NCBI RefSeq assembly: GCF_029211185.1
Contig: NZ_JARGDO010000007.1
Span: 121,003 to 185,002, forward strand
Origin: Tessaracoccus caeni
GTDB taxonomy: Bacteria; Actinomycetota; Actinomycetes; Propionibacteriales; Propionibacteriaceae
DNA length: 64,000 bases
Direction: 5' to 3'
Shown here: piece after piece, positions 45,469 to 53,844 of the stretch
Position numbering within the stretch: the stretch's first letter is position 1
Layout of the letters: the number at the start of each line of letters is the position of its first letter
Notes under the pieces: model-generated
Told to the model about the DNA's origin: nothing
Database searches by the model: none
The model's input: only the letters and a program-made list of their open reading frames with translations
Position numbers and translations under genes: made by a program

Positions 45469-47895
45469 ATGTCTGATTCCCTCTTTCCCGACCTGTTCGC
45501 CGTGTTCGCTCCCTCCGCTGATGAGGAGGAGGCGCGTCGCGTCTCTCGGGCCGACGACGCGCCAGCGCCCTCCTTCAAGACCAAGCGGATCACCGAGGAG
45601 GAGCTGCTCGACGGGCTGAACCCGCCGCAGCGTCAGGCGGTGCTGCACGCGGGCTCCCCGGTGCTGGTGGTCGCCGGGGCGGGCTCAGGGAAGACGCGGG
45701 TGCTGACGCGCCGGATCGCGCATCTGGTGTCGCAGCGCGACGTGCACCCGGGCTCGATCCTGGCGATCACGTTCACCAACAAGGCAGCTGCTGAGATGCG
45801 TGAGCGCGTCGTCGACCTGGTGGGCAACCGCGCCAAGCTGATGTGGGTGTCGACCTTCCACTCGGCGTGCGTGCGGATCCTGCGCAATGACATCGACAAG
45901 TTCGGCATCAACAAGTCGTTCTCCATCTACGACGACGCCGACTCCAAGCGCCTGATGTCGCTGGTGCTGCGCGACCAGGAGGTCGACCCCAAGAAGTACC
46001 CGGTGCGCGCGGTGATGAACGCCGTCGGGAACTACAAGAACGAGCTGGTCGATTTCGAGACCGCGCTGGCCGAGGCGGAGTCGCCCAGGCAGAAGGTGCA
46101 CGCGGAGGCCTACCGCGACTACCAGACGCGGCTGAGCGCCGCGAACGCGCTCGACTTCGACGACCTCATCATGACCACGGTCAACCTGTTCCAGGCCTTC
46201 CCCGAGATCCGGGAGAAGTACCGGCGCCGGTTCCGTCACGTGCTCGTCGACGAATACCAAGACACCAACACCGCCCAGTACGTGCTGATCCGCGAACTCT
46301 GCGGCGACGTCTCCGCCGAGCTGCCGCCTGGCACCCCGGTCGTGGAGCCGGCTGAGCTGATGGTGGTGGGCGATTCTGACCAGTCGATCTACGCCTTCCG
46401 AGGCGCGACGATCCGCAACATCCTGGACTTCGAGCAGGACTTCCCCGGCGCCACCACGGTGGTGCTCGACCAGAACTACCGCTCCACCCAGCACGTGCTG
46501 ACCGCCGCCAACGCCGTCATCTCCCGCAACCAGGGGCGGCGCGAGAAGCACCTTTGGTCCGACCTCGGCGAGGGCGACCTGATCGTCGGCTGGGTGGCCG
46601 ATACCGAGCAGGACGAGGCCCACTTCGTCGCCACCGAGATCGACGCGTTGATGGACAAGGGCGTCTCCACCTATGGCGACACCGCCGTGTTCTACCGCAC
46701 CAACGCGCAGTCGCGAGCGATCGAGGAGGTGTTCATCCGCGTCGGCATGCCCTACAAGGTGGTCGGCGGGGTGCGCTTCTACGAGCGGCGCGAGATCCGC
46801 GACGCGATCGCCTACCTCCGCGCACTGGCCAACCCTGCCGACGACGTGTCGGTGCGACGCATCCTGAACGTGCCCAAGCGAGGCATCGGCGCTCGCGCGG
46901 AAGCCGCAGTGTCGGCGTTGGCCGCGTCGCAGGGGATCAGCTTCTTCGAGGCGCTGGAGCGCGCAGATCAGGGCCCTGGCCTGGCCACCCGCTCGCTGAA
47001 CCAGATCCGCGGCTTCGTCGACGTGATGAACATCCATCGCGCGATGGTGGCGGCGGGGGTGTCCGCCGACGAGATCCTGACGTCGATCTTGAAGGAGTCG
47101 GGCTACCTGCCGGAGCTGCGGGCCTCCACCGATCCCCAGGATCTCACCCGGATCGAGAACCTGGAGGAGCTCGTCGCGGTGGCTCAGGAGTTCGTGGCGG
47201 CGGCCAACACCGTCGACCTGGATGAGGAAAGCGCCTCCGGCCTGGCGGCGGGCATGCCCGAGCCCGACGACTCCCTGGCTGCCTTCCTGGAGCGGGTCGC
47301 GCTGGTGGCGGACTCAGACCAGGTGCCGGATCACGACGAGAGCGCCGGCATCGTCACCCTGATGACGCTGCACACAGCCAAGGGCCTGGAGTTCGACACG
47401 GTGTTCCTGACGGGCATGGAGGAGGGCATCTTCCCGCACATGCGCGCGATGACTGACCCGAAGGAGCTGGAGGAGGAGCGTCGGCTGGCCTACGTGGGCA
47501 TCACGCGCGCCCGCAAGCGGCTGTACCTCAGCCGCAGCGACCTGCGGGTGATCTTCGGGCAGCCCGCCCACAACCCGGCGTCGCGCTTCCTCGACGAGAT
47601 CCCCGCCCACGTCCTGGACTGGCGCCGGACCGGCAGCGCCAAGACCACCTGGGCTAGTTCGTCGGCCACGCGGAACCGGCTCACCTCGTCGGCGGTGCAG
47701 AGCTTCGGCCGTTCTGAGTCGGGCCCGCGGGTGCCGTCGGTGGTGGTCGGCGACCGCGTGCTGCACGCCACCTTCGGAATGGGCACCGTGCTCGCCGTCG
47801 ACGGTGCGGGAGACAACACCAAGGCCGACGTCGACTTCGGCTCCGCGGGCACCAAACGCCTGAGCCTCAGGCACGCCCCCATGGAAAAGCTCTAG
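45469..47895 (+). CDS. pcrA: ATP-dependent DNA helicase PcrA/UvrD
   Basis: The 808-residue SF1A helicase unwinds DNA 3' to 5' in repair and replication restart. Motifs in order: Q-motif LNPPQRQAVLH, Walker A VAGAGSGKTRVLTRR, Ia FTNKAAAEMRERV, Walker B VLVDEYQDTNTAQY, III VVGDSDQSIYAFRGA, IV QNYRST, V TLHTAKGLEFDTVFLTGMEEGIFPH and VI YVGITRARKRLYL. A C-terminal tudor-like domain (VVGDRVLHATFGMGTVLAVDG) is typical of PcrA and binds RNA polymerase. ATG 45469 lies 10 bases after TAGGGT, so the leader is very short. Length fits actinobacterial UvrD1/PcrA. Confidence 0.95.
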   Translation: MSDSLFPDLFAVFAPSADEEEARRVSRADDAPAPSFKTKRITEEELLDGLNPPQRQAVLHAGSPVLVVAGAGSGKTRVLTRRIAHLVSQRDVHPGSILAITFTNKAAAEMRERVVDLVGNRAKLMWVSTFHSACVRILRNDIDKFGINKSFSIYDDADSKRLMSLVLRDQEVDPKKYPVRAVMNAVGNYKNELVDFETALAEAESPRQKVHAEAYRDYQTRLSAANALDFDDLIMTTVNLFQAFPEIREKYRRRFRHVLVDEYQDTNTAQYVLIRELCGDVSAELPPGTPVVEPAELMVVGDSDQSIYAFRGATIRNILDFEQDFPGATTVVLDQNYRSTQHVLTAANAVISRNQGRREKHLWSDLGEGDLIVGWVADTEQDEAHFVATEIDALMDKGVSTYGDTAVFYRTNAQSRAIEEVFIRVGMPYKVVGGVRFYERREIRDAIAYLRALANPADDVSVRRILNVPKRGIGARAEAAVSALAASQGISFFEALERADQGPGLATRSLNQIRGFVDVMNIHRAMVAAGVSADEILTSILKESGYLPELRASTDPQDLTRIENLEELVAVAQEFVAAANTVDLDEESASGLAAGMPEPDDSLAAFLERVALVADSDQVPDHDESAGIVTLMTLHTAKGLEFDTVFLTGMEEGIFPHMRAMTDPKELEEERRLAYVGITRARKRLYLSRSDLRVIFGQPAHNPASRFLDEIPAHVLDWRRTGSAKTTWASSSATRNRLTSSAVQSFGRSESGPRVPSVVVGDRVLHATFGMGTVLAVDGAGDNTKADVDFGSAGTKRLSLRHAPMEKL

Positions 47896-47901
47896 TATTT
47901 G

Positions 47902-47946
47902 ACGCTCTTCGAGGTGCGAGGCCGTCTGCGGCCGAGCCTCGAAAGG
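47902..47946. repeat. Dispersed hairpin repeat, copy 9
   Basis: acgctcttcgaggtgc, then a longer loop that is itself a stem (gaggccg, tctg, cggccg), then agcctcgaaagg. It begins 6 bases after the helicase stop. Confidence 0.75.
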
Positions 47947-47985
47947 CCGCGACTGTGCGCAGGGACATGAGAGTGGACATTGAAA

Positions 47986-48009
47986 GAGCCCCGCCAGATG
48001 GCGGGGCTC
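47986..48009. terminator. Bidirectional terminator between pcrA and M23 peptidase
   Basis: gagccccgcc (47986-47995) pairs perfectly with 48000-48009 around agat. A-residues precede it and it ends 17 bases from the convergent stop. Confidence 0.85.
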
Positions 48010-48026
48010 CCTCGTGTTCTGGGGGC

Positions 48027-49037
48027 TTAGGCGTTGACGCCCTTGCTCCGGAGGAACTCCATCGGGTCGGACGCGCTGTACACATCGCCCGGCGTGGTGC
48101 CGTTCTTGTAGTACTCGAAGTGCAGGTGGGCGCCGAAGGAGCGACCGGTGGTGCCCACGTAGCCGATCAGATCGCCGGGGGCGACGGAGTCGCCGGCGCT
48201 GACCGTGGTGCTGGAGAGGTGAGCGTAGAGGGTGGCGCCGGTGTCGTGCTGGATGACGACGTTGGTGCCGGCCCATCCGGCGTCGGTGGGGCTGAGCACG
48301 ACGCCCGCCGCGGCCGCGTACACCTTGGTGCCGGTGGGGGCGGGGAAGTCCTGGCCGGTGTGGTAACGGGCCCACACGCCGGTCTTGCCGAAGTAGGCGC
48401 CGACGCGGTAGTTGTCCTTGACGGGCATGGAGCCGCCGTTGCTGGCGAGGCGCTCGATCTCGTCGACGTTCATGCCGTCGGTGACGATGCCGTTGTTCTC
48501 CAGGGCCTTGCGGGCCTCTTCGAGACGCTTGGCGGCCTCCTCGGCCTCCTTCTTGAGCTTCTTGGCCTGCTTCTCGACCAGCTTGAGGTCGGCGTCCATC
48601 AGCTCGATGCGCTCGGCGGAGGTCTCGTCGGTGACGGTCTGCGCCAGCTCGTCGGCGTCCTCGCGGATCTCCTGATCGCGGGACTTCAGGCTCTGCTCGG
48701 CAACCGCCTCGTTCAGCACCTCGCGCATGGCGTTGCGGGAGACGTCCTCGGAGCGGTCGACGAAGCCTTCCTCGGCGGCCTTGGCAGCTGCTGCGGGCAC
48801 CGCGTTGGTGAAGCCCTCGTTGGCTGCGTCGGTGGCGTAGCTGGTGCGGGCGTGGAAGGCGTACCCGAAGAGGGTGCCAACGGCGATCGTGGCAGCCAAA
48901 GTCATGGTGACGGTGGTCTTACGGAACGCGAAACGAGAGCGGCGTGCGCGGGCCGGGGCGGGATTTTCGATGGTTTCGATGACCTCAACGGTCGAGTCCA
49001 TACCGCGGCGTGGCGAGCCAAGCTTCGAGTTGGGCAC
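48027..49037 (-). CDS. M23-family (LytM) cell-wall peptidase, membrane-anchored
   Basis: The 336-residue protein has a cytosolic basic segment and one helix (about 42-60). An Ala/Glu-rich region is followed by a coiled coil (about 120-182, ERIELMDADLKLVEKQAKKLKKEAEEAAKRLEEA). The LytM domain has Zn ligands His226 and Asp230 in RYHTGQDF and the second pair in GAHLHFEYY. Both metal motifs are intact, so it may cut peptidoglycan crosslinks, unlike EnvC-type activators. GTG 49037 follows AGGAG. It is monocistronic; a C-terminal FLRSKGVNA ends it. Confidence 0.92.
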   Translation of the reverse strand: MPNSKLGSPRRGMDSTVEVIETIENPAPARARRSRFAFRKTTVTMTLAATIAVGTLFGYAFHARTSYATDAANEGFTNAVPAAAAKAAEEGFVDRSEDVSRNAMREVLNEAVAEQSLKSRDQEIREDADELAQTVTDETSAERIELMDADLKLVEKQAKKLKKEAEEAAKRLEEARKALENNGIVTDGMNVDEIERLASNGGSMPVKDNYRVGAYFGKTGVWARYHTGQDFPAPTGTKVYAAAAGVVLSPTDAGWAGTNVVIQHDTGATLYAHLSSTTVSAGDSVAPGDLIGYVGTTGRSFGAHLHFEYYKNGTTPGDVYSASDPMEFLRSKGVNA

Positions 49038-49227
49038 CGTGCTCCTCAGGGGGGTGAGCGATTACAACGTTTTGAACCTTAGCATTTCTCAGAAAGCTCT
49101 CAAAAACGGGGGTTCTGTTGTGTGCAGTCGGCCTGATCAACCGCTTGTTCAGAACCAGTGCAACGCCCTTTTCCCCACCGTGAAACGAGTACTGTGACGA
49201 TCAAGACCTACCTGAGAGGGGACTGTC

Positions 49228-50403
49228 GTGGACCTCCTGGAGTACCAGGCCCGTGACCTGTTCGAGAGCTTTGGTGTGCCGGTGCTGCCGGGACGCGTCG
49301 CCACCTCGCCAGATGAGGCGAGAGAGGCCTATGCGGCGCTCGGCAGCGGGGTCGTCGTCGTCAAAGCCCAGGTGCGCGTGGGTGGGCGCGGCAAGGCCGG
49401 GGGCGTGAAGCTGGCGCGTTCCGCCGACGAGGTGGCCGCCGTTGCCGCGGACATCCTGGCGCTGAACATCAAAGGCCACGACGTCGACACCGTGATGCTG
49501 AGCCCTGGTGCGGACATCGCCGAGGAGTACTACTTCTCGATCCTGCTCGACCGCGCGTCGGGCGGGTTCATGGCCATGTGCAGCCTGGAGGGTGGCATGG
49601 ACATCGAGGCGCTCGCCGTCGAGCGGCCCGAGGCGCTGGTGCGCAAGCCGCTCGACCCGGTGGTGGGCGTCGACGACGTTGTCGCTGGCGAGATCCTGGC
49701 CGAGGCCGGATTCCCCGCGGAGCGCCAGGACGCCGTCGCTCCGGTGCTGGTGGCGCTATGGAAGGCCTTCCAGGAGTCAGACGCCACGCTGGTAGAGGTC
49801 AATCCGCTGGTGGCCACGGGAGATGGCGCCGTGCTGGCCCTCGACGGCAAGGTCACGCTGGACGAGAACGCGGAGTACCGGCACGAAGGCTGGGACGCCT
49901 ACCACGCGGGCTCCGGTGCGGTGGAGCTGGAACAGCAGGCGCGTGAACTCGACCTCAACTACGTGAAGCTCGACGGCACCGTCGGCGTGATCGGAAACGG
50001 CGCCGGTCTCGTCATGAGCACCCTCGACGTGGTGGCCGCCGCGGGCGCCGACCTGCCGGGCCAGCCCCGGCCCGCCAACTTCCTCGACATCGGCGGCGGT
50101 GCCTCGGCCGCGGTGATGGCCAACGGCTTGCGGATCATCATGAGCGACCCGCAGGTGCGCGTCGTGTTCGTCAACGTCTTCGGCGGCATCACGGCGTGCA
50201 ATGACGTGGCCAACGGCATCGTGCAGGCGCTGCGGATGCTGGGTGACGAGGCCAGGCTGCCGATCGTGGTGCGGTTGGACGGCAACTCCGTCGAGGTGGG
50301 CAAGGCCATCCTCGAAGAGGAGAAGCACCCGTTGATCACATTGAGCACCACGATGGACGAGGCTGCTCGCACCGCGGCCAAGCTGGCGAGCGACAGGAGC
50401 TGA
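49228..50403 (+). CDS. sucC: Succinyl-CoA synthetase beta subunit
   Basis: The 391-residue ATP-grasp subunit starts [21 protein letters not shown] and has the nucleotide-site [19 protein letters not shown]. The CoA/phosphohistidine interface is [31 protein letters not shown] and the C-terminal ligase part is [39 protein letters not shown]. With SucD it interconverts succinyl-CoA and succinate with ATP or GTP. GTG 49228 follows GAGAGGGG. sucD starts 7 bases after its stop. Confidence 0.97.
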   Translation: MDLLEYQARDLFESFGVPVLPGRVATSPDEAREAYAALGSGVVVVKAQVRVGGRGKAGGVKLARSADEVAAVAADILALNIKGHDVDTVMLSPGADIAEEYYFSILLDRASGGFMAMCSLEGGMDIEALAVERPEALVRKPLDPVVGVDDVVAGEILAEAGFPAERQDAVAPVLVALWKAFQESDATLVEVNPLVATGDGAVLALDGKVTLDENAEYRHEGWDAYHAGSGAVELEQQARELDLNYVKLDGTVGVIGNGAGLVMSTLDVVAAAGADLPGQPRPANFLDIGGGASAAVMANGLRIIMSDPQVRVVFVNVFGGITACNDVANGIVQALRMLGDEARLPIVVRLDGNSVEVGKAILEEEKHPLITLSTTMDEAARTAAKLASDRS

Positions 50404-50410
50404 GGAAGAG

Positions 50411-51307
50411 ATGGCTATTTTCATCAACGCGGGCTCCCGGATCCTCGTGCAGGGGATGACCGGCAAGGAAGGTCGCAAGCACACCCAGCGCATGATCATG
50501 TCGGGCAGCCGCATCGTCGGCGGCATCACGCCGGGCAAGGGCGGCACGTCGGTGCTGTTCGAGGAAGATCCGGTGCCGGTGTTCAACTCCGTCGCGGAGG
50601 GTCGTGAGGCGACGGGCGCCAACGTCTCCGTTGTTTTCGTGCCGCCGAAGTTCGCCAAGGCCGCGGTCCTGGAAGCCGTCGAGGCCGAGATGGAACTGGT
50701 GGTGGTGATCACCGAGGGCATCCCGGTGCACGACTCCATCCAGTTCGTCGCCGAGGCACGCAAACGCGGCACGACGCGGATCATCGGCCCCAACTGCCCG
50801 GGTCTGATCTCTCCCGGCAAGTCGAATGCCGGCATCATCCCGGCGCACATCGCGGGCCCTGGTCGGCTGGGGCTGGTGTCGAAGTCGGGAACGCTGACCT
50901 ATCAGATGATGTATGAGCTGCGTGACCACGGCTTCTCGACGGCCGTCGGCATCGGCGGCGACCCCGTCGTCGGCACGTCCCACATCGACGTCCTCCAGGC
51001 CTTCCAGGAGGATCCCGATACCGACGTGATCGTGATGATCGGCGAGATCGGCGGCGACGCGGAGGAACGCGCTGCCGCTTATATCAAGGACCACATCACC
51101 AAGCCGGTGATCGGCTACGTCGCGGGCTTCACCGCCCCTCCGGGCAAGACGATGGGTCACGCGGGTGCGATTATCACCGGCTCGTCCGGCACCGCGGCGG
51201 CAAAGAAGGAGGCCCTGGAGGCCGCCGGCGTCCGCGTCGGCGAAACCCCCTCGCAGACCGCCCTGTTGGCTCGCGACGCGATCGCCCTGCTGCGTCGCGG
51301 CTGGTGA
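50411..51307 (+). CDS. sucD: Succinyl-CoA synthetase alpha subunit
   Basis: The 298-residue subunit has the CoA-binding Rossmann start [39 protein letters not shown], and the phosphorylated His250 in [25 protein letters not shown]. It completes the TCA-cycle enzyme with SucC encoded 7 bases upstream. GAGGAAGAG precedes ATG 50411. No clear terminator is visible in the 74 bases before the convergent nuclease gene. Confidence 0.97.
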   Translation: MAIFINAGSRILVQGMTGKEGRKHTQRMIMSGSRIVGGITPGKGGTSVLFEEDPVPVFNSVAEGREATGANVSVVFVPPKFAKAAVLEAVEAEMELVVVITEGIPVHDSIQFVAEARKRGTTRIIGPNCPGLISPGKSNAGIIPAHIAGPGRLGLVSKSGTLTYQMMYELRDHGFSTAVGIGGDPVVGTSHIDVLQAFQEDPDTDVIVMIGEIGGDAEERAAAYIKDHITKPVIGYVAGFTAPPGKTMGHAGAIITGSSGTAAAKKEALEAAGVRVGETPSQTALLARDAIALLRRGW

Positions 51308-51381
51308 GCGAGCGCCGTTGCAGTTAGTGCGGCTGCGTCCGTCGGAATAGCGACGTTCACAACCGCGCTGTTGGTCGGCGG

Positions 51382-52194
51382 CTAGTCAGCGTCGGCAGGC
51401 GGCACGTCCAGGCCGGAGTCCTGAGGGAGTGGTTCGTCTGGACAGGACTCGAGGACGCGGGCGATCGCGTCGTGTTCGGCCTGGGTGACCCACAGGTCGT
51501 ACTTGTGTTTCACCGCCACCTGGGTCGCCACGTAGGTGCAGCGGAATGCCTTGTGGGGAGGCAGCCAGCTGGCGGCGTCGCCGTCGCTCTTCGAGTGGTT
51601 GGTGGGTCCGTCGACGGCGAGCAGGTTGAGCGGATCGTTGGCGAAGAACAGGCGCTGCTCCTCCGTGAGTTGTTGGGCGCCCTTCTGCCAGGCGTCCGAC
51701 AGCGCGACGACGTGGTCGATCTGCACCGCTTGGGAGGTCTTCTCGCCGCGGACGAAGTCGATGCGGGTGCCGGTGAACGGGTCGCTCTCCAACGTGCCAG
51801 TGACGACGACGCAGCTGCGCGTGCCGTCCTTATGGGTGATGCTTGTCAGATCGCGGTTGAGGACATCGTTGCGCTGGTCGCAGCCGTTGCGGTCGACGTC
51901 GGACCACCGCTGGCCGAACTGCTCGCGGCTGTAGTCGGTCTTCGGTGCCCGACCTTTCACCGGCAGCAGGGCAAGGACGTCTGCTGCGGTGAGGGTGTGT
52001 ACGTCGCTCGGTGTCGTCGGCTCGAGCGGTGTGGTGGGTGCCTGGGTGGTGAATGAGGCCGTCGGCGTAGGAGTACGGGCGTCGTCCTGGGGCGCGGCAC
52101 TCGCCCCGAACCACGACCATCCGATGAGCACGAGGACGACAAGCGCGACCAGCGACGCCACAGTGGTTTTGTCGCTATATCGTTTCCGGTTCAT
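51382..52194 (-). CDS. Secreted or membrane-anchored HNH-family nuclease (DUF1524/GmrSD C-terminal type)
   Basis: The 270-residue protein has an N-terminal helix (about 12-30) that acts as signal or anchor and a Pro/Thr-rich linker. The nuclease domain carries AVQIDHVVALSDAWQKGAQQL, DPLNLLAVDGPTNHSKSDGDAASWLPPHKAFRCTYVATQV and VKHKYDLWVTQAEHDAI. The DH...N...H arrangement matches the His-Me finger of this large actinobacterial exported family. It is expected to cut DNA outside the cell or at the envelope. ATG 52194 follows GGGGAGAG. It lies next to toxin-antitoxin genes but shares no direction with them. Confidence 0.88.
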   Translation of the reverse strand: MNRKRYSDKTTVASLVALVVLVLIGWSWFGASAAPQDDARTPTPTASFTTQAPTTPLEPTTPSDVHTLTAADVLALLPVKGRAPKTDYSREQFGQRWSDVDRNGCDQRNDVLNRDLTSITHKDGTRSCVVVTGTLESDPFTGTRIDFVRGEKTSQAVQIDHVVALSDAWQKGAQQLTEEQRLFFANDPLNLLAVDGPTNHSKSDGDAASWLPPHKAFRCTYVATQVAVKHKYDLWVTQAEHDAIARVLESCPDEPLPQDSGLDVPPADAD

Positions 52195-52286
52195 CTCTCC
52201 CCGTCGTGCGTAGCTCGTCGCAATACGTGTGACAACGGCTGGTGTGCCTCGCCTGCTGCTCTCGACTCTAGAGGAGGCGTGTCCTG

Positions 52287-52326
52287 AAGGGAGAACTTCC
52301 ACCGTCTGCGGTGGAAGTTCTCCCTT
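52287..52326. other. 18-bp perfect hairpin in divergent region
   Basis: aagggagaacttccaccg (52287-52304) pairs exactly with 52309-52326 around tctg and is followed by one T. It lies between two outward-facing genes, where no terminator is needed in either direction unless an unseen RNA ends here. Confidence 0.7.
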
Positions 52327-52355
52327 TGGAGTCTGCGGTCCGCCTCGTGGCGTCG

Positions 52356-52388
52356 ATATCGCCAGGTTCTTGGCTAGAATGGCGATAT
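52356..52388. promoter_or_regulatory. Operator dyad overlapping promoter and start of phd-vapC
   Basis: atatcgcca (52356-52364) and tggcgatat (52380-52388) are perfect 9-bp complements. They span the -10 hexamer TAGAAT (52375-52380) and overlap the ATG at 52387, a classic autorepression layout for the antitoxin. Confidence 0.7.
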
Positions 52389-52644
52389 GTCGGTGCATAG
52401 CGTATTCGAGGCCAGGAACAGCCTGTCTCGGCTGATCGCGGAGTCTGTGGCGGGGGGCGACGTCGTGATCGCCAACCGTGGCCGCCCGGTGGTTCGCCTC
52501 GTGCCGGTGTCCGACGGCGAGGAGCAGTGCACCGGGAAATCATTCGCACAGTGGCTCGAAGCCAACCCGCTGCCCGAACGGCTTCTGCGGTCGCCCGAGG
52601 AGTTGGATGTGCAGATCGCCGAGTCCAGGGATGCGTGGGAATGA
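52387..52644 (+). CDS. Phd/YefM-family antitoxin
   Basis: The 85-residue antitoxin has the DNA-binding N-terminal Phd/YefM fold (SVHSVFEARNSLSRLIAESVAGGDVVIANRGRPVVRLVPVSD) and a C-terminal toxin-neutralising tail (SFAQWLEANPLPERLLRSPEELDVQIAESRDAWE). It binds the PIN toxin encoded next and represses the shared promoter. TAGAAT ends 6 bases before ATG 52387, so it is probably leaderless. Its stop overlaps the toxin start (ATGA). Inhibition of the adjacent toxin is by family logic. Confidence 0.9.
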   Translation: MSVHSVFEARNSLSRLIAESVAGGDVVIANRGRPVVRLVPVSDGEEQCTGKSFAQWLEANPLPERLLRSPEELDVQIAESRDAWE

Positions 52645-53027
52645 TCTACCTCGACTCGAACATCTTGATCTACGCCGTTGAGGATCGCTCCGAACGTGGT
52701 GATCGGGTTCGTGCTGCGCTGGTCGGGGTCGATGCGCCGGTTGCGGTTAGTCCTTTGGTTCTCCATGAGTGTCTCGTGCATCCGCTGCGTGAGCAGGACT
52801 TCGAGTTGAGGGACCAGTATCTGGCCGCCTATGAGCGTCTGGAGCACCTCGATCTGGGGGTCGACGCCTTCGTGCGAGCGGCAGAGCTGCGGGCGGAGTT
52901 CGGCGTCAGGACTCCCGATGCGCTCCACCTTGCGGTGGCGCAGCTGTCGCGCTGCCAGGAGATGTGGACCAACGATCGGCGCTTGGCTACCGCCTCGCGC
53001 GGGCTCGCTGTCGACGTGCTTGCGTAG
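52641..53027 (+). CDS. vapC: PIN-domain RNase toxin (VapC family)
   Basis: The 128-residue protein has the four acidic PIN residues: Asp5 in IYLDSNILIY, Glu43 in LVLHECLV, Asp93 in RTPDALHLAVA and Asp112 in WTNDRRLATAS. It is a predicted Mg-dependent RNase that cleaves tRNA or rRNA sites. ATG 52641 is fixed by the ATGA overlap with the antitoxin. All active-site positions are intact, so this module looks functional. Confidence 0.92.
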   Translation: MIYLDSNILIYAVEDRSERGDRVRAALVGVDAPVAVSPLVLHECLVHPLREQDFELRDQYLAAYERLEHLDLGVDAFVRAAELRAEFGVRTPDALHLAVAQLSRCQEMWTNDRRLATASRGLAVDVLA

Positions 53028-53066
53028 GGCTCCGTCATTGGCTGCTGGCCTCGTAACTGGCCTGGC

Positions 53067-53112
53067 GACCCGATGAGATGATTGCTAGAGACCCGATGAG
53101 ATGCTTGATAGG
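53067..53112. repeat. Two tandem 23-bp repeats between TA modules
   Basis: gacccgatgagatg followed by attgctaga (53067-53089) is repeated as gacccgatgagatg followed by cttgatagg (53090-53112). It lies between the two antitoxin loci. Confidence 0.6.
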
Positions 53113-53225
53113 AGCTTGGTGAAGTGCAGGTCGCTCCTCTCCGCGTGGTGGATGTGGTGCGCGTGAGCGTCCCTGTTGTGGAGATATCCGCTACGGAAGA
53201 GCTAGGCCAAAGCTACAGTCAATCC

Positions 53226-53468
53226 ATGAAGACGATCAGCCAGCGTGAGATGCGCAATGACTGTGGTGCGGTGCTGCGCGAAGTGGAAGCCGGTGAGTCT
53301 TTCACGGTGACGCGGCGCGGAGTTCCGGTGGCCCGTCTCGTTCCGCTCGACCGGGAGCCGCGAGGGTACCGGGCGCCCCGGCGGCCAGCGTGGTTCTCGG
53401 TGGACGAGTTGGTGGATGCTGATGTTTCGGTGCGGGTACTCGTGGATGAGGTACGAGAAGACCGCTGA
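53226..53468 (+). CDS. Phd/YefM-family antitoxin of a decayed TA pair
   Basis: The 80-residue antitoxin starts MKTISQREMRNDCGAVLREVEAGESFTVTRRGVPVARLVPLD, the Phd/YefM DNA-binding module, and ends with a short acidic tail. TACAGT ends 6 bases before ATG 53226, compatible with a leaderless mRNA. The toxin that should follow is reduced to its C-terminal 30-40 codons, so this is an orphan antitoxin. It could still repress its own promoter or cross-react with another VapC. Confidence 0.85.
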   Translation: MKTISQREMRNDCGAVLREVEAGESFTVTRRGVPVARLVPLDREPRGYRAPRRPAWFSVDELVDADVSVRVLVDEVREDR

Positions 53469-53590
53469 AGACCACCGTCATCTCGGTCGGGATCGATTGT
53501 CTGGTCGCCTACGATGTCCGCCTGATTGAGGCTGCGCGAGATGTTGGGGTCATGGTGCTGTCGCCGGGGAGCGTCCACGATCAGCGTTGA
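53465..53590 (+). pseudogene. C-terminal remnant of a VapC-like PIN toxin
   Basis: An open frame ending at TGA 53588-53590 encodes DCLVAYDVRLIEAARDVGVMVLSPG, the usual last segment of PIN toxins (D-L-V-x-Y-D-x-R-L-x-x-A-A-x-x-G). No start and no N-terminal acidic residues remain. The first two thirds of the gene are missing directly after the antitoxin stop, pointing to an internal deletion. Confidence 0.75.
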
Positions 53591-53611
53591 TGCCGCCTCT
53601 GGTCCACGCAA

Positions 53612-53679
53612 CTGTGAGGTAGAAAGTCACGCAGATGTAAAGTAGAAACTCGCGCTGATGCAAAGTAGATGCTGCCCAG
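53612..53679. mobile_element. Possible IS21-type end remnant (three imperfect repeats)
   Basis: Three consecutive units of about 23 bases share the core gtagaaa or gtagatg: gaggtagaaagtcacgca, gatgtaaagtagaaactcgc and gatgcaaagtagatgctg. Multiple short terminal repeats of this spacing are typical of IS21-family ends. No transposase remains, so this may be a scar. Confidence 0.35.
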
Positions 53680-53746
53680 TCGGTCCATGATATTCGCCGT
53701 GACTAGGCCTGTTGTCGCAGTGCAGTCGCTGTCGGAGGTCGCAGTG

Positions 53747-53785
53747 GCTCTTTTCGAGGCTCCTTCGTCGCACCTCAAAGAGCGT
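53747..53785. repeat. Dispersed hairpin repeat, copy 10
   Basis: Reverse orientation: gctcttttcgaggct, loop ccttcgtc, then gcacctcaaagagcgt. It is 59 bases before the GH20 start. Confidence 0.8.
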
Positions 53786-53844
53786 TGTTGGTTCTGTCGT
53801 CGGTGATACGAATAGCCTGGCTGGGCGGGGGAGAAGGAGGAACG

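Larger units (their letters stand above)
53591..53844. other. Non-coding scar region between decayed TA and GH20 gene
   Basis: No gene is seen in these 254 bases. They hold three short repeats resembling an IS21-type end and one dispersed hairpin repeat. Confidence 0.6.

Noticed and set aside
41690..47895. Apparent long fusions: permease-frame into lacZ, and lacZ-frame into pcrA
   Set aside because: Both are stop-free extensions upstream of real starts (GTG 42245 and ATG 45469). The extra residues come from out-of-frame reading of neighbours and repeats.
49038..49227. c-di-AMP (ydaO) riboswitch before the M23 peptidase
   Set aside because: Such switches often precede actinobacterial wall hydrolases, but none of the conserved ydaO sequence blocks could be recognised here.
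51308..51381. tRNA or other structured RNA after sucD
   Set aside because: No cloverleaf or conserved tRNA arms could be drawn. No tRNA was recognised anywhere in the window.
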